Below are positions 34,335 through 43,112 of a stretch of 64,000 nt of DNA, in pieces. Position numbers and translations under genes: made by a program. The DNA comes from OMII01 sp947467385. Its GTDB lineage: Bacteria > Bdellovibrionota_C > UBA2361 > OMII01. A model generated the notes under the pieces. That model was given only the letters and a program-made list of their open reading frames with translations. It made no database searches and had not been told where the DNA came from. Location of the stretch: NCBI GenBank assembly GCA_044360075.1, contig JBIKLA010000002.1, positions 153,686-217,685 on the forward strand, given 5' to 3'. Within the stretch, counting starts at the first letter, position 1, and each line of letters starts with the position of its first letter.

Positions 34335-35456
34335 ATGCTACGACGACTTCTATTTTTATCGGCAATTTTTCCCCTATTTGTTCCCGCGTGCGCTGCCGCC
34401 CGCGAGCTTTGCCTGATTGTTCCCCTGTCGGGGGGACAGGCTCCGTTCGGCGAGTCGATCCGGCGGGGCACCATCTTCGCACAAGAGAAGCTCGCCTCGT
34501 GCGAGAGCTCGGAGCCCCTCTGCTCACTCAAGGGCACCATCCTCACCATTGAAGACAGCGCAGGCGAGCCTGCGCGGGCGATCAGCGCCGCGCAGCGCCT
34601 CTTGCGCTCTCGGAAGTGTGACGCCTTTATCGTTTTCGGCTCGCCCGCAAGTCTCGCCGTCGCCGGCATCCTCAACCGCGAAAAGAAGCTAACCATCGCA
34701 ATGGGCTCGACCGACAAGATTCAGGAGGGAAAACCGTTCGTGTTCCGCAGCATGGCGTCCTCGCGCGACATCACCGAGCCCCTTGTTGCGGAATCTCGCC
34801 GCCTCGGGATTAAAACAGTCGTTTCCGTATCCTCGATCCACGACGGCATGCTCGCCAACCGGGATGCCTTCGAATCTCAGCGCGGAACGCCCTATGCCAG
34901 AGAGCTAGAGGTCAATCCATCCGAGTCCGATTTCCGCGCAATCGCGGCGCAGGCCAATGCCCTGAAGCCGGACGGCATCTTCATGACCCTCATGCCACCG
35001 CAGTCCTCGCTCTTCGCCAAGCAAGTCCGCGCGCTCGGGTACCGGGGCTCTCTCTTCTCGACCAACCAGGTCGAGAGCTTCGACGAGCTGCGTGCAGCAG
35101 GAAGCGCCTTCGACGGCCTGTGGTACTCGCGGGAGGGCGGAGAGGACACACAACGATTCTTTGATGAAATGAAGGCTCGGTTTCCGGATGGCAATGTTAG
35201 CCTGGCATACCTCGGGTTCGACGCTGCCAACATACTCACCCTGGCGCTAAGCGCTCCGGACCATGTTGCGGCGATTGAGTCCCTAGCCAACTACCGAGGC
35301 GCCCTGGGGACTATTTCAACCGTTCCAAACCATAGCTTCCGCTCCGAGCGAATCCTTATGGAGGTTCGGAAGGGCGGGTTTCAGCTTCGGGAACAGGCCA
35401 AGGCGCTCCAATCTGGATCTTGGGACCCCGGTAAGACAAGCACAAACTCACAGTAA
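34335..35456 (+). CDS. Periplasmic ligand-binding protein (branched-chain amino acid type)
   Basis: 373 residues with a signal peptide (LLFLSAIFPLFVPACAAA). The Peripla_BP_6 pattern is visible: CLIVPLSGGQAPFGESIRRG at the start of lobe 1, LTIEDSAGEPARAISAAQRL, FIVFGSPASLAVAGI, and SSIHDGMLANRDAFESQRG in lobe 2. No permease or ATPase genes of an ABC transporter are adjacent, so it is an orphan binding protein; it may feed a distant transporter or act as a sensor partner. Ligand unknown. Confidence 0.8.
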   Translation: MLRRLLFLSAIFPLFVPACAAARELCLIVPLSGGQAPFGESIRRGTIFAQEKLASCESSEPLCSLKGTILTIEDSAGEPARAISAAQRLLRSRKCDAFIVFGSPASLAVAGILNREKKLTIAMGSTDKIQEGKPFVFRSMASSRDITEPLVAESRRLGIKTVVSVSSIHDGMLANRDAFESQRGTPYARELEVNPSESDFRAIAAQANALKPDGIFMTLMPPQSSLFAKQVRALGYRGSLFSTNQVESFDELRAAGSAFDGLWYSREGGEDTQRFFDEMKARFPDGNVSLAYLGFDAANILTLALSAPDHVAAIESLANYRGALGTISTVPNHSFRSERILMEVRKGGFQLREQAKALQSGSWDPGKTSTNSQ

Positions 35457-35530
35457 CATCAGGGCCATAGAGGGCCTCTTGTCGGGCTTATGCCACGATG
35501 TGAGCAAGCGCATAGATTTGTGCACCAAAC

Positions 35531-35546
35531 ATGCAATTATTCGCAT
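35531..35546 (+). promoter_or_regulatory. Candidate ArsR-family operator upstream of carbonic anhydrase
   Basis: ATGCAATTATTCGCAT is an imperfect palindrome (ATGC-A-A / T-C-GCAT) in an otherwise unusually AT-rich leader, overlapping the first base of a TATACT -10-like hexamer (35546-35551), 33 bp before the start codon. It resembles the ATA/GCAT half-sites of ArsR/SmtB operators, and an ArsR regulator is the second gene of this operon. Autoregulation is inferred. Confidence 0.45.
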
Positions 35547-35578
35547 ATACTAATAATTGATTGTTTTGCGAGGAGACT

Positions 35579-36226
35579 ATGAAGACATTAGTGGAAGGTT
35601 TGCGCAGGTTTTCAAATGAGATTTTTCCGACTCAACGCCCCCTCTTTGATGAGTTGTCGCGCGGACAGAAGCCTCACACACTCTTCATCACCTGCTCTGA
35701 CTCGCGTATCGACCCGAACCTGGTAACACAGACCGCTCCCGGCGAAATTTTCGTCGTCCGAAATGCCGGTAACATCGTTCCGCCGTTTGGCTCATCTCGT
35801 GGTGGAGAGGAAGCGTCCATCGAGTTCGCAATCGAGGCTCTTGGTATCTCGAATATCGTCATCTGCGGCCACTCGCAATGCGGCGCTATGACTGCGCTCA
35901 TGGAACCACAGAAGGTTGAGAGCCTCCCATCGGTCGCCCGATGGCTCGAGCATGCAAGCGCTACGCGCCGCCGCCTCGTTACGGGCGACTCCTCGACACC
36001 TCGCCTATCGCCGGCCGAGGAGAACGTTCTCGTTCAGGCAGAGAATCTTCGTACTCATCCGGCTGTCTCAGCCGCCCTACGCAGGGGGCAAGTGAAAATT
36101 TATGGGTGGATGTACCACTTTGAGGAGGGAGTAGTGAAGGTGTACGACCCCCTGAAGGGGGCCTTTGTGCAATCCAGCGACGTCAGGGACCGCGCGCTTG
36201 AGACGCCCCAATCACTTGCCCTATAA
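35579..36226 (+). CDS. Beta-class carbonic anhydrase
   Basis: 215 residues from the ATG at 35579, with GCGAGGAGACT as ribosome-binding site. The zinc ligands are C39 (TCSDSRID, with the catalytic D41-R43 dyad), H98 and C101 (VICGHSQCGAM). The rest follows the beta-CA fold, with GEIFVVRNAGNIVPPFG and the C-terminal VKIYGWMYHFEEGVVKVYDP. It interconverts CO2 and bicarbonate in the cytoplasm. It is the first gene of a three-gene operon with an ArsR regulator and a bestrophin-type anion channel, suggesting that the gene set handles bicarbonate. Confidence 0.93.
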   Translation: MKTLVEGLRRFSNEIFPTQRPLFDELSRGQKPHTLFITCSDSRIDPNLVTQTAPGEIFVVRNAGNIVPPFGSSRGGEEASIEFAIEALGISNIVICGHSQCGAMTALMEPQKVESLPSVARWLEHASATRRRLVTGDSSTPRLSPAEENVLVQAENLRTHPAVSAALRRGQVKIYGWMYHFEEGVVKVYDPLKGAFVQSSDVRDRALETPQSLAL

Positions 36227-36235
36227 GGAGTCGAC

Positions 36236-36601
36236 ATGCCAGAGCGCCTCATCGTAGCCCAACAGCTTGCATCAATTCTCTCGGTCATCGCACATCCCCA
36301 CCGGATTCGCGTCATTGAGGAGCTCGGCGCCCGTGAGCTTGACGTACAAAGCATTACATCAGCGCTAGAGCTGCCCCAGGCGACGGTGTCGCAGCATCTA
36401 GCCCAGCTGCGCTCAAAAGGCATCGTGCGCTCAAGGCGCGACGGCCACCACGTCTTTTACAGGCTTAGCAATCCATGGCTGGCCCGTTGGCTCGTCGATG
36501 GGTTCGCGCTGCTTGAGCTCCAGACGTCAGGCTCAGACGAGGTGCTTGCAGCAGCGAAAATCGCCCGAAAGCTGTGGCAGCTTTCAGAGAGGTCACAATG
36601 A
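36236..36601 (+). CDS. ArsR-family transcriptional regulator
   Basis: 121 residues. The winged helix-turn-helix is clear: LSVIAHPHRIRVIEELGARE, then SALELPQATVSQHLAQLRSK (recognition helix) and IVRSRRDGHHVFYRLSNPW (wing). The metal-binding CVC motif of classical ArsR is absent, so the signal is probably not arsenic. The ATGA overlap with the bestrophin gene and the 9-bp gap from the carbonic anhydrase place it inside the operon that it likely controls. Confidence 0.9.
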   Translation: MPERLIVAQQLASILSVIAHPHRIRVIEELGARELDVQSITSALELPQATVSQHLAQLRSKGIVRSRRDGHHVFYRLSNPWLARWLVDGFALLELQTSGSDEVLAAAKIARKLWQLSERSQ

Positions 36602-37563
36602 CGCTTATGAGATCAAAGATCTTTGAGAGTCCGTCTCCCAATCGGGAGGAGCATGAAAGCTTCCTGAAAAGCGCCCTCGCGTGGCACGGCTCGGTGTCCC
36701 CAAAAATTATGTCGAGAGTTTTGGCCGTGTGTGCGTATGCCACGCTCGTGACCGCTGAGCTCCCCGGCCTCGTGCACCTGCGGCTTGAGATGACTCCATT
36801 CGAATTTTCTGGCTTCGCGCTTGGAGTACTTCTTGTTTTTAGGATCAACGCCGGCTACGACCGATGGTGGGAAGCGCGCAAGTTATGGGGAAGTATCGTC
36901 AATCAGTCGAGAAACCTCGCGGCACAAGGATGCGGCTATGCCCATCAGTCTGCGGGATGGCAGCACACTTTTCTGCACCTGGTGGCGGCTTTTCCGCACG
37001 TGATCAAGAAGTCTCTCCGCGGAGAGCGCCAGGTCGAAGACCTCAGCAGGCTGCTAACCCAAGGCCAATTGAGCCGGCTCCGGGATGCCCAGCACATGCC
37101 ATCATGGATAAGCACCGAAATCATCAAAATGATCGATACGGCTCGCCGGGAATCACGACTTGACGGATTTGCTTTTCAGCAACTCGACCGGCAACGCGCG
37201 CTCATTGTCGACGCTATCGGTGCATGCGAGCGCATTCTCAAGACGCCCATGCCCCTCATTTTTGCCATCAAGGCTCGTCGATTCATACTCATATTTCTGC
37301 TGTTGCTGCCCCTGGCTCTCGTCGATCGAATCGGTTGGCTCACCCCTTTTGTGGCAGGGTTAGTGGGCTACGCCCTCTTCTCGTTTGATCAGATCGGCGT
37401 TGAGCTGCAGAACCCCTTCTCAAGAAAAAACCTGAGTCACCTTCCGCTCGATGAAATCTGCGCCACGATCGAGCGCAACGTGTTAGGGCTTGAGAAGCAG
37501 TTTTCTCCCTACACTGACGGGACTAACCTGGAGGAAGACGCCCTGGTGTCTCCGCACGGCTAA
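36598..37563 (+). CDS. Bestrophin-family anion channel
   Basis: 321 residues from the ATG at 36598 (ATGA overlap). The bestrophin signature is visible in FALGVLLVFRINAGYDRWWE then ARKLWGSIVNQSRNLA, followed by a cytoplasmic helical region and two more transmembrane segments (FILIFLLLLPLALVD; PFVAGLVGYALFSFDQIGVE), with LQNPF near the C terminus as in the family. Bestrophins are pentameric anion channels; several conduct bicarbonate, and algal members feed bicarbonate to a carbonic anhydrase. The operon with a carbonic anhydrase makes bicarbonate the obvious candidate ion here. Confidence 0.88.
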   Translation: MTLMRSKIFESPSPNREEHESFLKSALAWHGSVSPKIMSRVLAVCAYATLVTAELPGLVHLRLEMTPFEFSGFALGVLLVFRINAGYDRWWEARKLWGSIVNQSRNLAAQGCGYAHQSAGWQHTFLHLVAAFPHVIKKSLRGERQVEDLSRLLTQGQLSRLRDAQHMPSWISTEIIKMIDTARRESRLDGFAFQQLDRQRALIVDAIGACERILKTPMPLIFAIKARRFILIFLLLLPLALVDRIGWLTPFVAGLVGYALFSFDQIGVELQNPFSRKNLSHLPLDEICATIERNVLGLEKQFSPYTDGTNLEEDALVSPHG

Positions 37564-37626
37564 GCCCCCTGCTGGCTTGAGCCAGCTCGTGGCGCTCCCA
37601 ACTGCTTTGTGGTATCTCCATCCAAT

Positions 37627-38823
37627 ATGCGCTGCTTGCTTGGATTCATCGCTTCATGCCTCTTCGCTTTTCCTTTCCTCCGTAACGGCACATGCGAGAC
37701 GTTTCCTCTAAGCAGTCCCGCTGAATCCGTGGTCGGTGAGCTCCGCTACGTGAACGCCCGAAGCGACGAGACCCTGATCGATATCGCCCGAGAGTTCGAT
37801 CTTGGCTACGATCAGATCGTCAAGGCCAATCCCGAGGTGAACCGCTGGCTACCCGATGAGGGTGCCGAGGTCCTCCTGCCCCAGATCTATATTCTCCCCG
37901 GTGCCGTGCGCCGCGGGCTCGTTCTCAATATTTCTGAGCTGCGCATCTACTACTATCCAACGCCGAAGAAAGGCGAGCCGCAGGAAGTGCGCACCTACCC
38001 CGTCAGCATCGGCCGCATGGACTGGCGCACGCCGCTCGGAGCCACGAAGGTGACCCAAAAGGAGCGCGACCCAGCGTGGCGTCCGCCGAAGTCTATTCGT
38101 GAGGAGCATGCTCGGGACGGAGATCCCCTGCCTGAAGTCATCCCTGGAGGCCGCCCCGACAACCCGCTCGGCCGCTTTGCCCTGCGGCTCGGGCTGCCGA
38201 GCTATCTTATTCATGGCGTCGACGAGCGAAAGTCCTTCGGCATCGGCATGCGCGTCACGCACGGCTGCGTGCGCATGTACCCCGAGGATATCGAGCAGCT
38301 TTTTGGGCTCGTTTCCGTTAACAACCCGGTAATGATTGTCGACGAGCCGATAAAGATTGGGCGCCGCGACGGCTCGGTATTCCTGTCGGTGCATCAGCCG
38401 CTTGACGAGGGCGAGGATGAGAGCCTTCCGCCCCTTCCGCGCGTTTCGCTCGACAAGGTGGTTCACCTCGTGAAGGCTCACCTTGGCCCGAACTATCAAG
38501 TTCCCTTCGAGCTAGTGCGCTCGATCACCGATGTGGGAGACGGCATCCCACACGAAATAGCACAGGCCCTACCAGCCGCCCCTGTGACCCTTGTCCGCAG
38601 TCCCCCGCAACAGGTTGCTCCGCATCAGCCCGCTCCACAGCAGCCCGCTCCTCAAAGAGACTCTTTCGACGAGCAGTACTTCAAGGCGCTGGCGAAGCAC
38701 CTCAATGACGACGATGTGCCCCCAACGCCGGTCCCACCGGCAATGAAGAGGCGCGCCCCCGTCAACCCAAGTGGCACTGACGACGACGAGGCAGTGCGCA
38801 ACTACGTCACCGAACGCTACTAA
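37627..38823 (+). CDS. L,D-transpeptidase with LysM-like N terminus and Pro/Gln-rich tail
   Basis: 398 residues from the ATG at 37627 with a signal peptide. A LysM-like segment (DETLIDIAREFDLGYDQIVK) precedes the YkuD domain, whose catalytic motif is HGVDERKSFGIGMRVTHGCV with C214. This arrangement matches the ErfK/YbiS/YcfS group, which attaches Lpp or forms 3-3 crosslinks. The last about 120 residues contain QPAPQQPAPQ repeats and an acidic end. The tail is longer than in E. coli homologues. A terminator follows, then on the other strand an Lpp-like lipoprotein, a plausible substrate. Confidence 0.88.
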   Translation: MRCLLGFIASCLFAFPFLRNGTCETFPLSSPAESVVGELRYVNARSDETLIDIAREFDLGYDQIVKANPEVNRWLPDEGAEVLLPQIYILPGAVRRGLVLNISELRIYYYPTPKKGEPQEVRTYPVSIGRMDWRTPLGATKVTQKERDPAWRPPKSIREEHARDGDPLPEVIPGGRPDNPLGRFALRLGLPSYLIHGVDERKSFGIGMRVTHGCVRMYPEDIEQLFGLVSVNNPVMIVDEPIKIGRRDGSVFLSVHQPLDEGEDESLPPLPRVSLDKVVHLVKAHLGPNYQVPFELVRSITDVGDGIPHEIAQALPAAPVTLVRSPPQQVAPHQPAPQQPAPQRDSFDEQYFKALAKHLNDDDVPPTPVPPAMKRRAPVNPSGTDDDEAVRNYVTERY

Positions 38824-38830
38824 CAGGGCC

Positions 38831-38879
38831 AAAAAAAGGGGCCCAGCACCGAGCAAACCGCCGGTGCTGCGCCCCTTTT
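38831..38879. terminator. Bidirectional terminator between convergent genes
   Basis: An A-run (38831-38837), a long stem GGGGC-CCAGCACCG pairing with CGGTGCTG-CGCCCC (to 38875), and TTTT on the far side. It can end the + strand transpeptidase transcript and the - strand Lpp-like transcript. Confidence 0.88.
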
Positions 38880-38904
38880 CGCAGGAACTCGTCCTGCTTC
38901 GCGC

Positions 38905-39138
38905 TTACTTGTACATCGAGCGCTTGAAGCCGCGGTTAAGCATCTCCTCAGAGCGGGATGCGCGCGCATCAGCCTCCTGCGCAAGGCGCTTGGCCTCCTG
39001 CGCAGTCCTCATGGCCTCCTCAGCCCTCTGATTTGCGTCGGCAGCCGCATCGCGGGCAATCTGCACATCGCCCGTGGTTGCGCAGCCTGTAGCGGCAACA
39101 ACGGCGAACAAGACTGAAAGAATCTGTAGCTTTCTCAT
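38905..39138 (-). CDS. Lpp-like alanine-zipper lipoprotein
   Basis: 77 residues, the size of Lpp (78). A signal peptide ends in a lipobox (AATGC, C19). The mature part is a single amphipathic helix rich in Ala at heptad positions (ARDAAADANQRAEEAMRTAQ, AKRLAQEADARASRSEEML). It ends in MYK, with a C-terminal lysine as in Lpp, where it is joined to peptidoglycan by L,D-transpeptidases. Two such enzymes are encoded on either side. It is therefore likely to tether the outer membrane to the wall. Confidence 0.85.
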   Translation of the reverse strand: MRKLQILSVLFAVVAATGCATTGDVQIARDAAADANQRAEEAMRTAQEAKRLAQEADARASRSEEMLNRGFKRSMYK

Positions 39139-39287
39139 AAATACTCCTCATTTCTGAAACACTGCTCATGCCGCTCTTCGCAGCGATCGCAATTTTCGGC
39201 TGGCGTTGATGCCTGCCTCATCCGTTTGGGACTCCTACTCGTACCCTGTTTCTTCCAAGAGCACAATTAAAAGAGGGGCCGATGCAG

Positions 39288-39887
39288 CTACTGAATCTGC
39301 ACCCGTGTCCCAACCCGAATAAGCCGCGCCAGCCGCCGGATCTGGTGGTTCTCGACTGCGATGCAGCCCGCAGTCCAGTTGGCAAGCCGGTGGATCTCAA
39401 GGCTGCCTTTTCCGACGCCATGAATCCCTATGTATCCCCCAAGCTTCGTGTTCTGTGGGGGGGTCTCTCCGTGCTCGTGCGCCACCCGAATCCGATCAAA
39501 CGTCTGCCGATCGATAATGCCATCCTCAAGGCCCCGCTTAGCATCAACCACCGACGGGTAGTTTAGGCCGATAAAGTGCACAAACTTGCCCTCTCTCCGT
39601 ATCCAGCCGACGGCATACGTACCCCGCGGGGTCACGTCATCCCCCATCTGGCGCTTCTCCTTCACCCCAGCCGCGCCAAATGCGACATTCTCAAAAACAG
39701 CGAGGGCCTTGCCGTCCTGGTACAGAGTAAGAGAGTCAGAGCGGCTATCAATTAGGATCCAGGGCTCGCCCTGGCGGCTCGCGGCAAGAGCCGCCGGAGT
39801 CGGCGGCTGTTCGGCCGGCGCGAACAACGAGCACCCGGCGCACAGCAAAGCAAGGATTGGGGCGATGAGGCTGGATTTTTTGGGCAT
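39288..39887 (-). CDS. Lipoprotein L,D-transpeptidase (YkuD domain)
   Basis: 199 residues from the ATG at 39887. A lipoprotein signal (APILALLCAGC) anchors the protein, followed by a Pro/Ala linker and a YkuD domain: RSDSLTLYQDGKALAVF, TPRGTYAVGWI, and the catalytic GIHGVGKGSLEIHRLANWTA followed by GC with C175. It is shorter than the neighbouring enzyme and has no LysM part, so the two are not simple duplicates. It lies upstream of, and on the same strand as, the Lpp-like gene and may be co-transcribed with it. Confidence 0.87.
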   Translation of the reverse strand: MPKKSSLIAPILALLCAGCSLFAPAEQPPTPAALAASRQGEPWILIDSRSDSLTLYQDGKALAVFENVAFGAAGVKEKRQMGDDVTPRGTYAVGWIRREGKFVHFIGLNYPSVVDAKRGLEDGIIDRQTFDRIRVAHEHGETPPQNTKLGGYIGIHGVGKGSLEIHRLANWTAGCIAVENHQIRRLARLIRVGTRVQIQ

Positions 39888-40444
39888 AAACCTTGTAAGG
39901 CAACCACTTTTGCCCTTTTTGCCCCATCCAGCAACCTCCCCACTGGGAAGAGTAAGCAACCTGCACCAAGCCGGCGGTAGCCACGTTGGCCTGTCCTTCA
40001 GGCTCAACAGCGGCGGCTTTGCAAAAAAAAGCCCAGGCATCAAAGATGCCCGGGCCCTAAACCGCCAAGCCGTTCGGAGGAGCGAAACTCAACCTCCACC
40101 GCAGTGGGGGCTTACCCTTCGCCCATGACAACCCGCGCGTATTTCATCACGGGCCACCACGTTTAACGTATCCTCGGATACGTCTTTTACTCCGTCTCCG
40201 CAGCGGCAGCTTCATCGCTGGCGATGCGTTGCTCTTGGCGATTCATAAGGCGCAGTGTAGGCGAATGACGTGGGCTGCGGCGATGAGGAGCAACAGCCGC
40301 TTGGCAGCCTCCTCCGCCAGCGCCCCCAACAGCTGTGCAGGGCGGGGCACTCTCACTACTTGCAAGTCCTCCGGTGACCCTACGCACGCAAACCGCCCCA
40401 TAATCCCTTTGAAGGCGCCACGTAGGGGCGGTACACTTGAGGTA
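39888..40444. other. Gap holding a candidate small RNA on the - strand
   Basis: No protein gene is supported. A - strand terminator ends at 40023, about 135 bp upstream of the transpeptidase start, so a - strand transcript from about 40240 down to 40023 must end there. It contains only tiny frames (for example an 11-codon one at about 40131-40166) and several short inverted repeats, as expected for a small RNA. Confidence 0.4.
40023..40055 (-). terminator. Rho-independent terminator (- strand)
   Basis: Read on the - strand, GCCCGGGCATC pairs with GATGCCTGGGC (one mismatch) around TTT, followed by eight T. No annotated protein gene lies directly upstream, which points to an unannotated transcript. 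Confidence 0.8.
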
Positions 40445-42337
40445 GTGCCCCACAATCACACCATCCTTGCCGCGCTGGCATTTCTCATCTCCCTATTCTT
40501 GGGGCCGTTGCCGTGCTGCGCACAGGAGCTCGCCCCGTACCTCTACAATATCGGACCCCCTCAGCTCACGGATCTGTTCGTCGACCCCCAAAATGGCTCC
40601 GATGCACGAAGCGGCGACTCCCGGGCCTCTGCCCTGCGCACCGTAAGTGAAGCTTGGCACCGCATTCCCTCCGCACAGGAGCTCTCCAGCGGATACCGCA
40701 TCAGTCTCCTCCCCGGCACGTACGGGGACGAGCCGGGCGAAACCCCTTCATACTGGGAGCTCAAGCGCGGCACTCGCGCCGCGCCGATTATTCTCCAAGC
40801 GGCAAACGGCCAGGGTACCGTCACTTTCACGGCCGACATTAACATGGCGAACGTCTCTTACTTCTATCTCCTCAACATCTCTATCAAACGCGGCGGAGAC
40901 ACCTTCCACTGCGAGGGATGCGATCACATCCTGCTGAGGGGCAACACGCTCATCGGCGCACCACGCGGAAGAAACGTCGGCGACGTCGCGCATGAAACCA
41001 TCAAGTTTAACCAGTCTCAACACGTGTACATCGAGAGCAACTTGATACGAGGCGCCGGCGACAACGCCATCGACTGGGTAGCAGTCCAGTACGGGCACAT
41101 TGTGGGCAACAGCATCTCTGACGCGCAGAGCTGGTGTGCCTACGTCAAGGGCGGCTCGGCATACATCCGCATCGAGGGGAACGAGCTCTTCAACTGCTTT
41201 GAGGGCGGCGTTACTGCCGGCCAGGGGACGGGGCTTGAGTACATGACCGGCCCGTGGTTTCGCTATGAGGCCTACGACATAAAGATCATCAACAACCTCA
41301 TTCATGACATCGCCGGGGCGGCTTTAGGGGTCAACGGAGGCCGAAACATCCTGCTCGCCCACAACACGGCCTACCGCATCGGCTCGCGCAGCCACCTCGT
41401 TGAGGTCGTCTTTGGGTCTCGCTCATGCGACGAGAGCTCCTCTCGCTGCCTCAGCCGCGTGTCGGCCGGCGCATGGGGGCCGTCAACGGTCGGTGGCGAA
41501 TCGGGTGAGCCGATAGGAAACCATGAAGTGAAGGTGCTCAACAACGTCCTCTACAACCCGGCCGGATTCCCCCTCGGGGACCAGCATTTCGCCATCTACG
41601 GCCCGCAGGTGCCGACGGTTCCAGGCATTCCAAACCCGCAGAGAAGCGATATCGGCCTTGAGATTAAGGGGAACGTCATCTGGAACGGCAGCGCTTCGCA
41701 TCCGCTTGGGATTGAGGACTCAAGCCAGGGATGCCAACCCGCAAACCCAACCTGCAACGAAGCCCAGCTGCGGGCCGACAACTTTATAAACACAGCAGAG
41801 CCTGAGCTCGTCAACCCTGCCCGCGGGGATTTCAGGCCACGAGCAGGAAGCAACATCCTCGCCCTCACTCCGGCTGGGCTCCCCGCTTTCCCCCCCCGCT
41901 CAGGCGAGGAGAACACGCCGGAGGGTGTGCTCCCAAACCGGTTCACGCGTGATCGCTCTGGGCTTCAGCGTGCCACCCTGCCGATCGGAGCATATGCGAG
42001 CGCCTCCTCCCGCATCCTTCCTCCAGCAGATTCCGGCAGCCCGCTGCCGAAAGATCCCTCACCGCCGAAGATCTCGTCGCTGTCGGCGAAATACGTGCCG
42101 GTTGCGGGCCGTCACCGGATCTCCGTTTCGTTCATCGTCTCCGCAGTAAACTCCCTGGCCTCTGTGTCAGCCCGTTTGAGCAACGGCCGGAGCATCTTAT
42201 TAAGGCGCCAGGACTCCCGGTATTCCGGCTCAATCACGGTGCGGACAGCTGCGCAGCTTTCAGTGACCGTGACCGCTGCAGACAAGAAGGGGCTTAGGGC
42301 GCAGAGAACCGTGACGGTTCGGGCCGGTAGCTCTTAG
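40445..42337 (+). CDS. Secreted right-handed beta-helix protein with Ig-like C terminus
   Basis: 630 residues from the GTG at 40445, which places the signal peptide (AALAFLISLFLGPLPCCA) at the N terminus; longer frames from 40229 add basic non-secretory sequence. Residues 40-90 give DLFVDPQNGSDARSGDSRAS, the usual entry to parallel beta-helix proteins with a PbH1 core; later turns such as HILLRGNTLIGA, HVYIESNLIRGAGDNAIDW and IRIEGNELFNCFEGGV show the N-x-I/L ladder. Residues about 540-630 look like an Ig-like sandwich. Such proteins include polysaccharide lyases and adhesins; no lyase catalytic set was recognised. Confidence 0.75.
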   Translation: MPHNHTILAALAFLISLFLGPLPCCAQELAPYLYNIGPPQLTDLFVDPQNGSDARSGDSRASALRTVSEAWHRIPSAQELSSGYRISLLPGTYGDEPGETPSYWELKRGTRAAPIILQAANGQGTVTFTADINMANVSYFYLLNISIKRGGDTFHCEGCDHILLRGNTLIGAPRGRNVGDVAHETIKFNQSQHVYIESNLIRGAGDNAIDWVAVQYGHIVGNSISDAQSWCAYVKGGSAYIRIEGNELFNCFEGGVTAGQGTGLEYMTGPWFRYEAYDIKIINNLIHDIAGAALGVNGGRNILLAHNTAYRIGSRSHLVEVVFGSRSCDESSSRCLSRVSAGAWGPSTVGGESGEPIGNHEVKVLNNVLYNPAGFPLGDQHFAIYGPQVPTVPGIPNPQRSDIGLEIKGNVIWNGSASHPLGIEDSSQGCQPANPTCNEAQLRADNFINTAEPELVNPARGDFRPRAGSNILALTPAGLPAFPPRSGEENTPEGVLPNRFTRDRSGLQRATLPIGAYASASSRILPPADSGSPLPKDPSPPKISSLSAKYVPVAGRHRISVSFIVSAVNSLASVSARLSNGRSILLRRQDSRYSGSITVRTAAQLSVTVTAADKKGLRAQRTVTVRAGSS

Positions 42338-42440
42338 GAAAGGGAAGCACAGAGCCAAAGCTAGTCGGTACCGCAAGAGGAGACGCGCAGCTTTCGCGCC
42401 ACAACGGAAGCTCCCGCCGAGACACCACGAGGCTCGCGCC

Positions 42441-42977
42441 TCAACGCCACATCCGCCTTAAAGTCAGTTCGCGCTCTGCGCGAGCAACCTCAAAAACATC
42501 CGGATTAGAGAGGCTCACCCAGAAGTCATAGCCAAGGGCCGGATCAATGGAGTGCGCGATGAGGCTCAGCAAGTTTCCATGAGAGAAGATCGCGGTCCCC
42601 TCCGGAAGGGCGGCGAGGGCCTCATCAACGACCATCCGGCCACGCTGCAGGGCATCCCTGGATGACTCCCCTCCCTCAAGGCAGACACTGTGATCCCCAA
42701 AGCTCCTTCGCAGTGCAGAGAGCCAATCACCATCCTCAACTCGTCCAAGCCGGCGCTCAGCCAGCCGCTCGTCAATCGATATGGGGAGCTGTATCAAATC
42801 CGCCAGCGGCTGGGCGCTCTCCACTGCGCGCCGTAAGGGGCTACTTACAATCCGCGTTATGCCATACTCCGCAAGAAAACGGGCGAGCTCCTGCGCCTGC
42901 TGCCCGCCTTCGCTCGACAGCGGAGCTTCAGGCTCTTGACCAAGGGCGGAGCAGTGGCGAATAAGAAAAAGTTTCAT
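42441..42977 (-). CDS. Histidine phosphatase (phosphoglycerate mutase-like, SixA/GpmB type)
   Basis: 178 residues. The catalytic motif at the start reads LIRHCSA, where most members have RHG; the phosphorylated His is kept. The second arginine region ITRIVSSPLRRAVESAQPLA, the acid in LAERRLGRVEDGDW and the second catalytic His in AIFSHGNLLSLI are all in place. Substrate cannot be predicted. The RHC variant is uncommon but does not remove a catalytic residue. It stands alone. Confidence 0.85.
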   Translation of the reverse strand: MKLFLIRHCSALGQEPEAPLSSEGGQQAQELARFLAEYGITRIVSSPLRRAVESAQPLADLIQLPISIDERLAERRLGRVEDGDWLSALRRSFGDHSVCLEGGESSRDALQRGRMVVDEALAALPEGTAIFSHGNLLSLIAHSIDPALGYDFWVSLSNPDVFEVARAERELTLRRMWR

Positions 42978-43112
42978 GGCTGGATCCTAACACGGAACGG
43001 AGAGCCTTCAAGGAGGGCATCAGCTTACTAGCGCCTGGGTGGATGCTCGGCGCTGTGAGGTACGCTGGGTCAGGTTTAGGTAATGTCTGTGGAGGCGTGT
43101 GAAGGGGGCAAC

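Noticed and set aside
37849..38499. 216-codon - strand frame over the L,D-transpeptidase
   Set aside because: Antisense to the YkuD domain with its catalytic cysteine.
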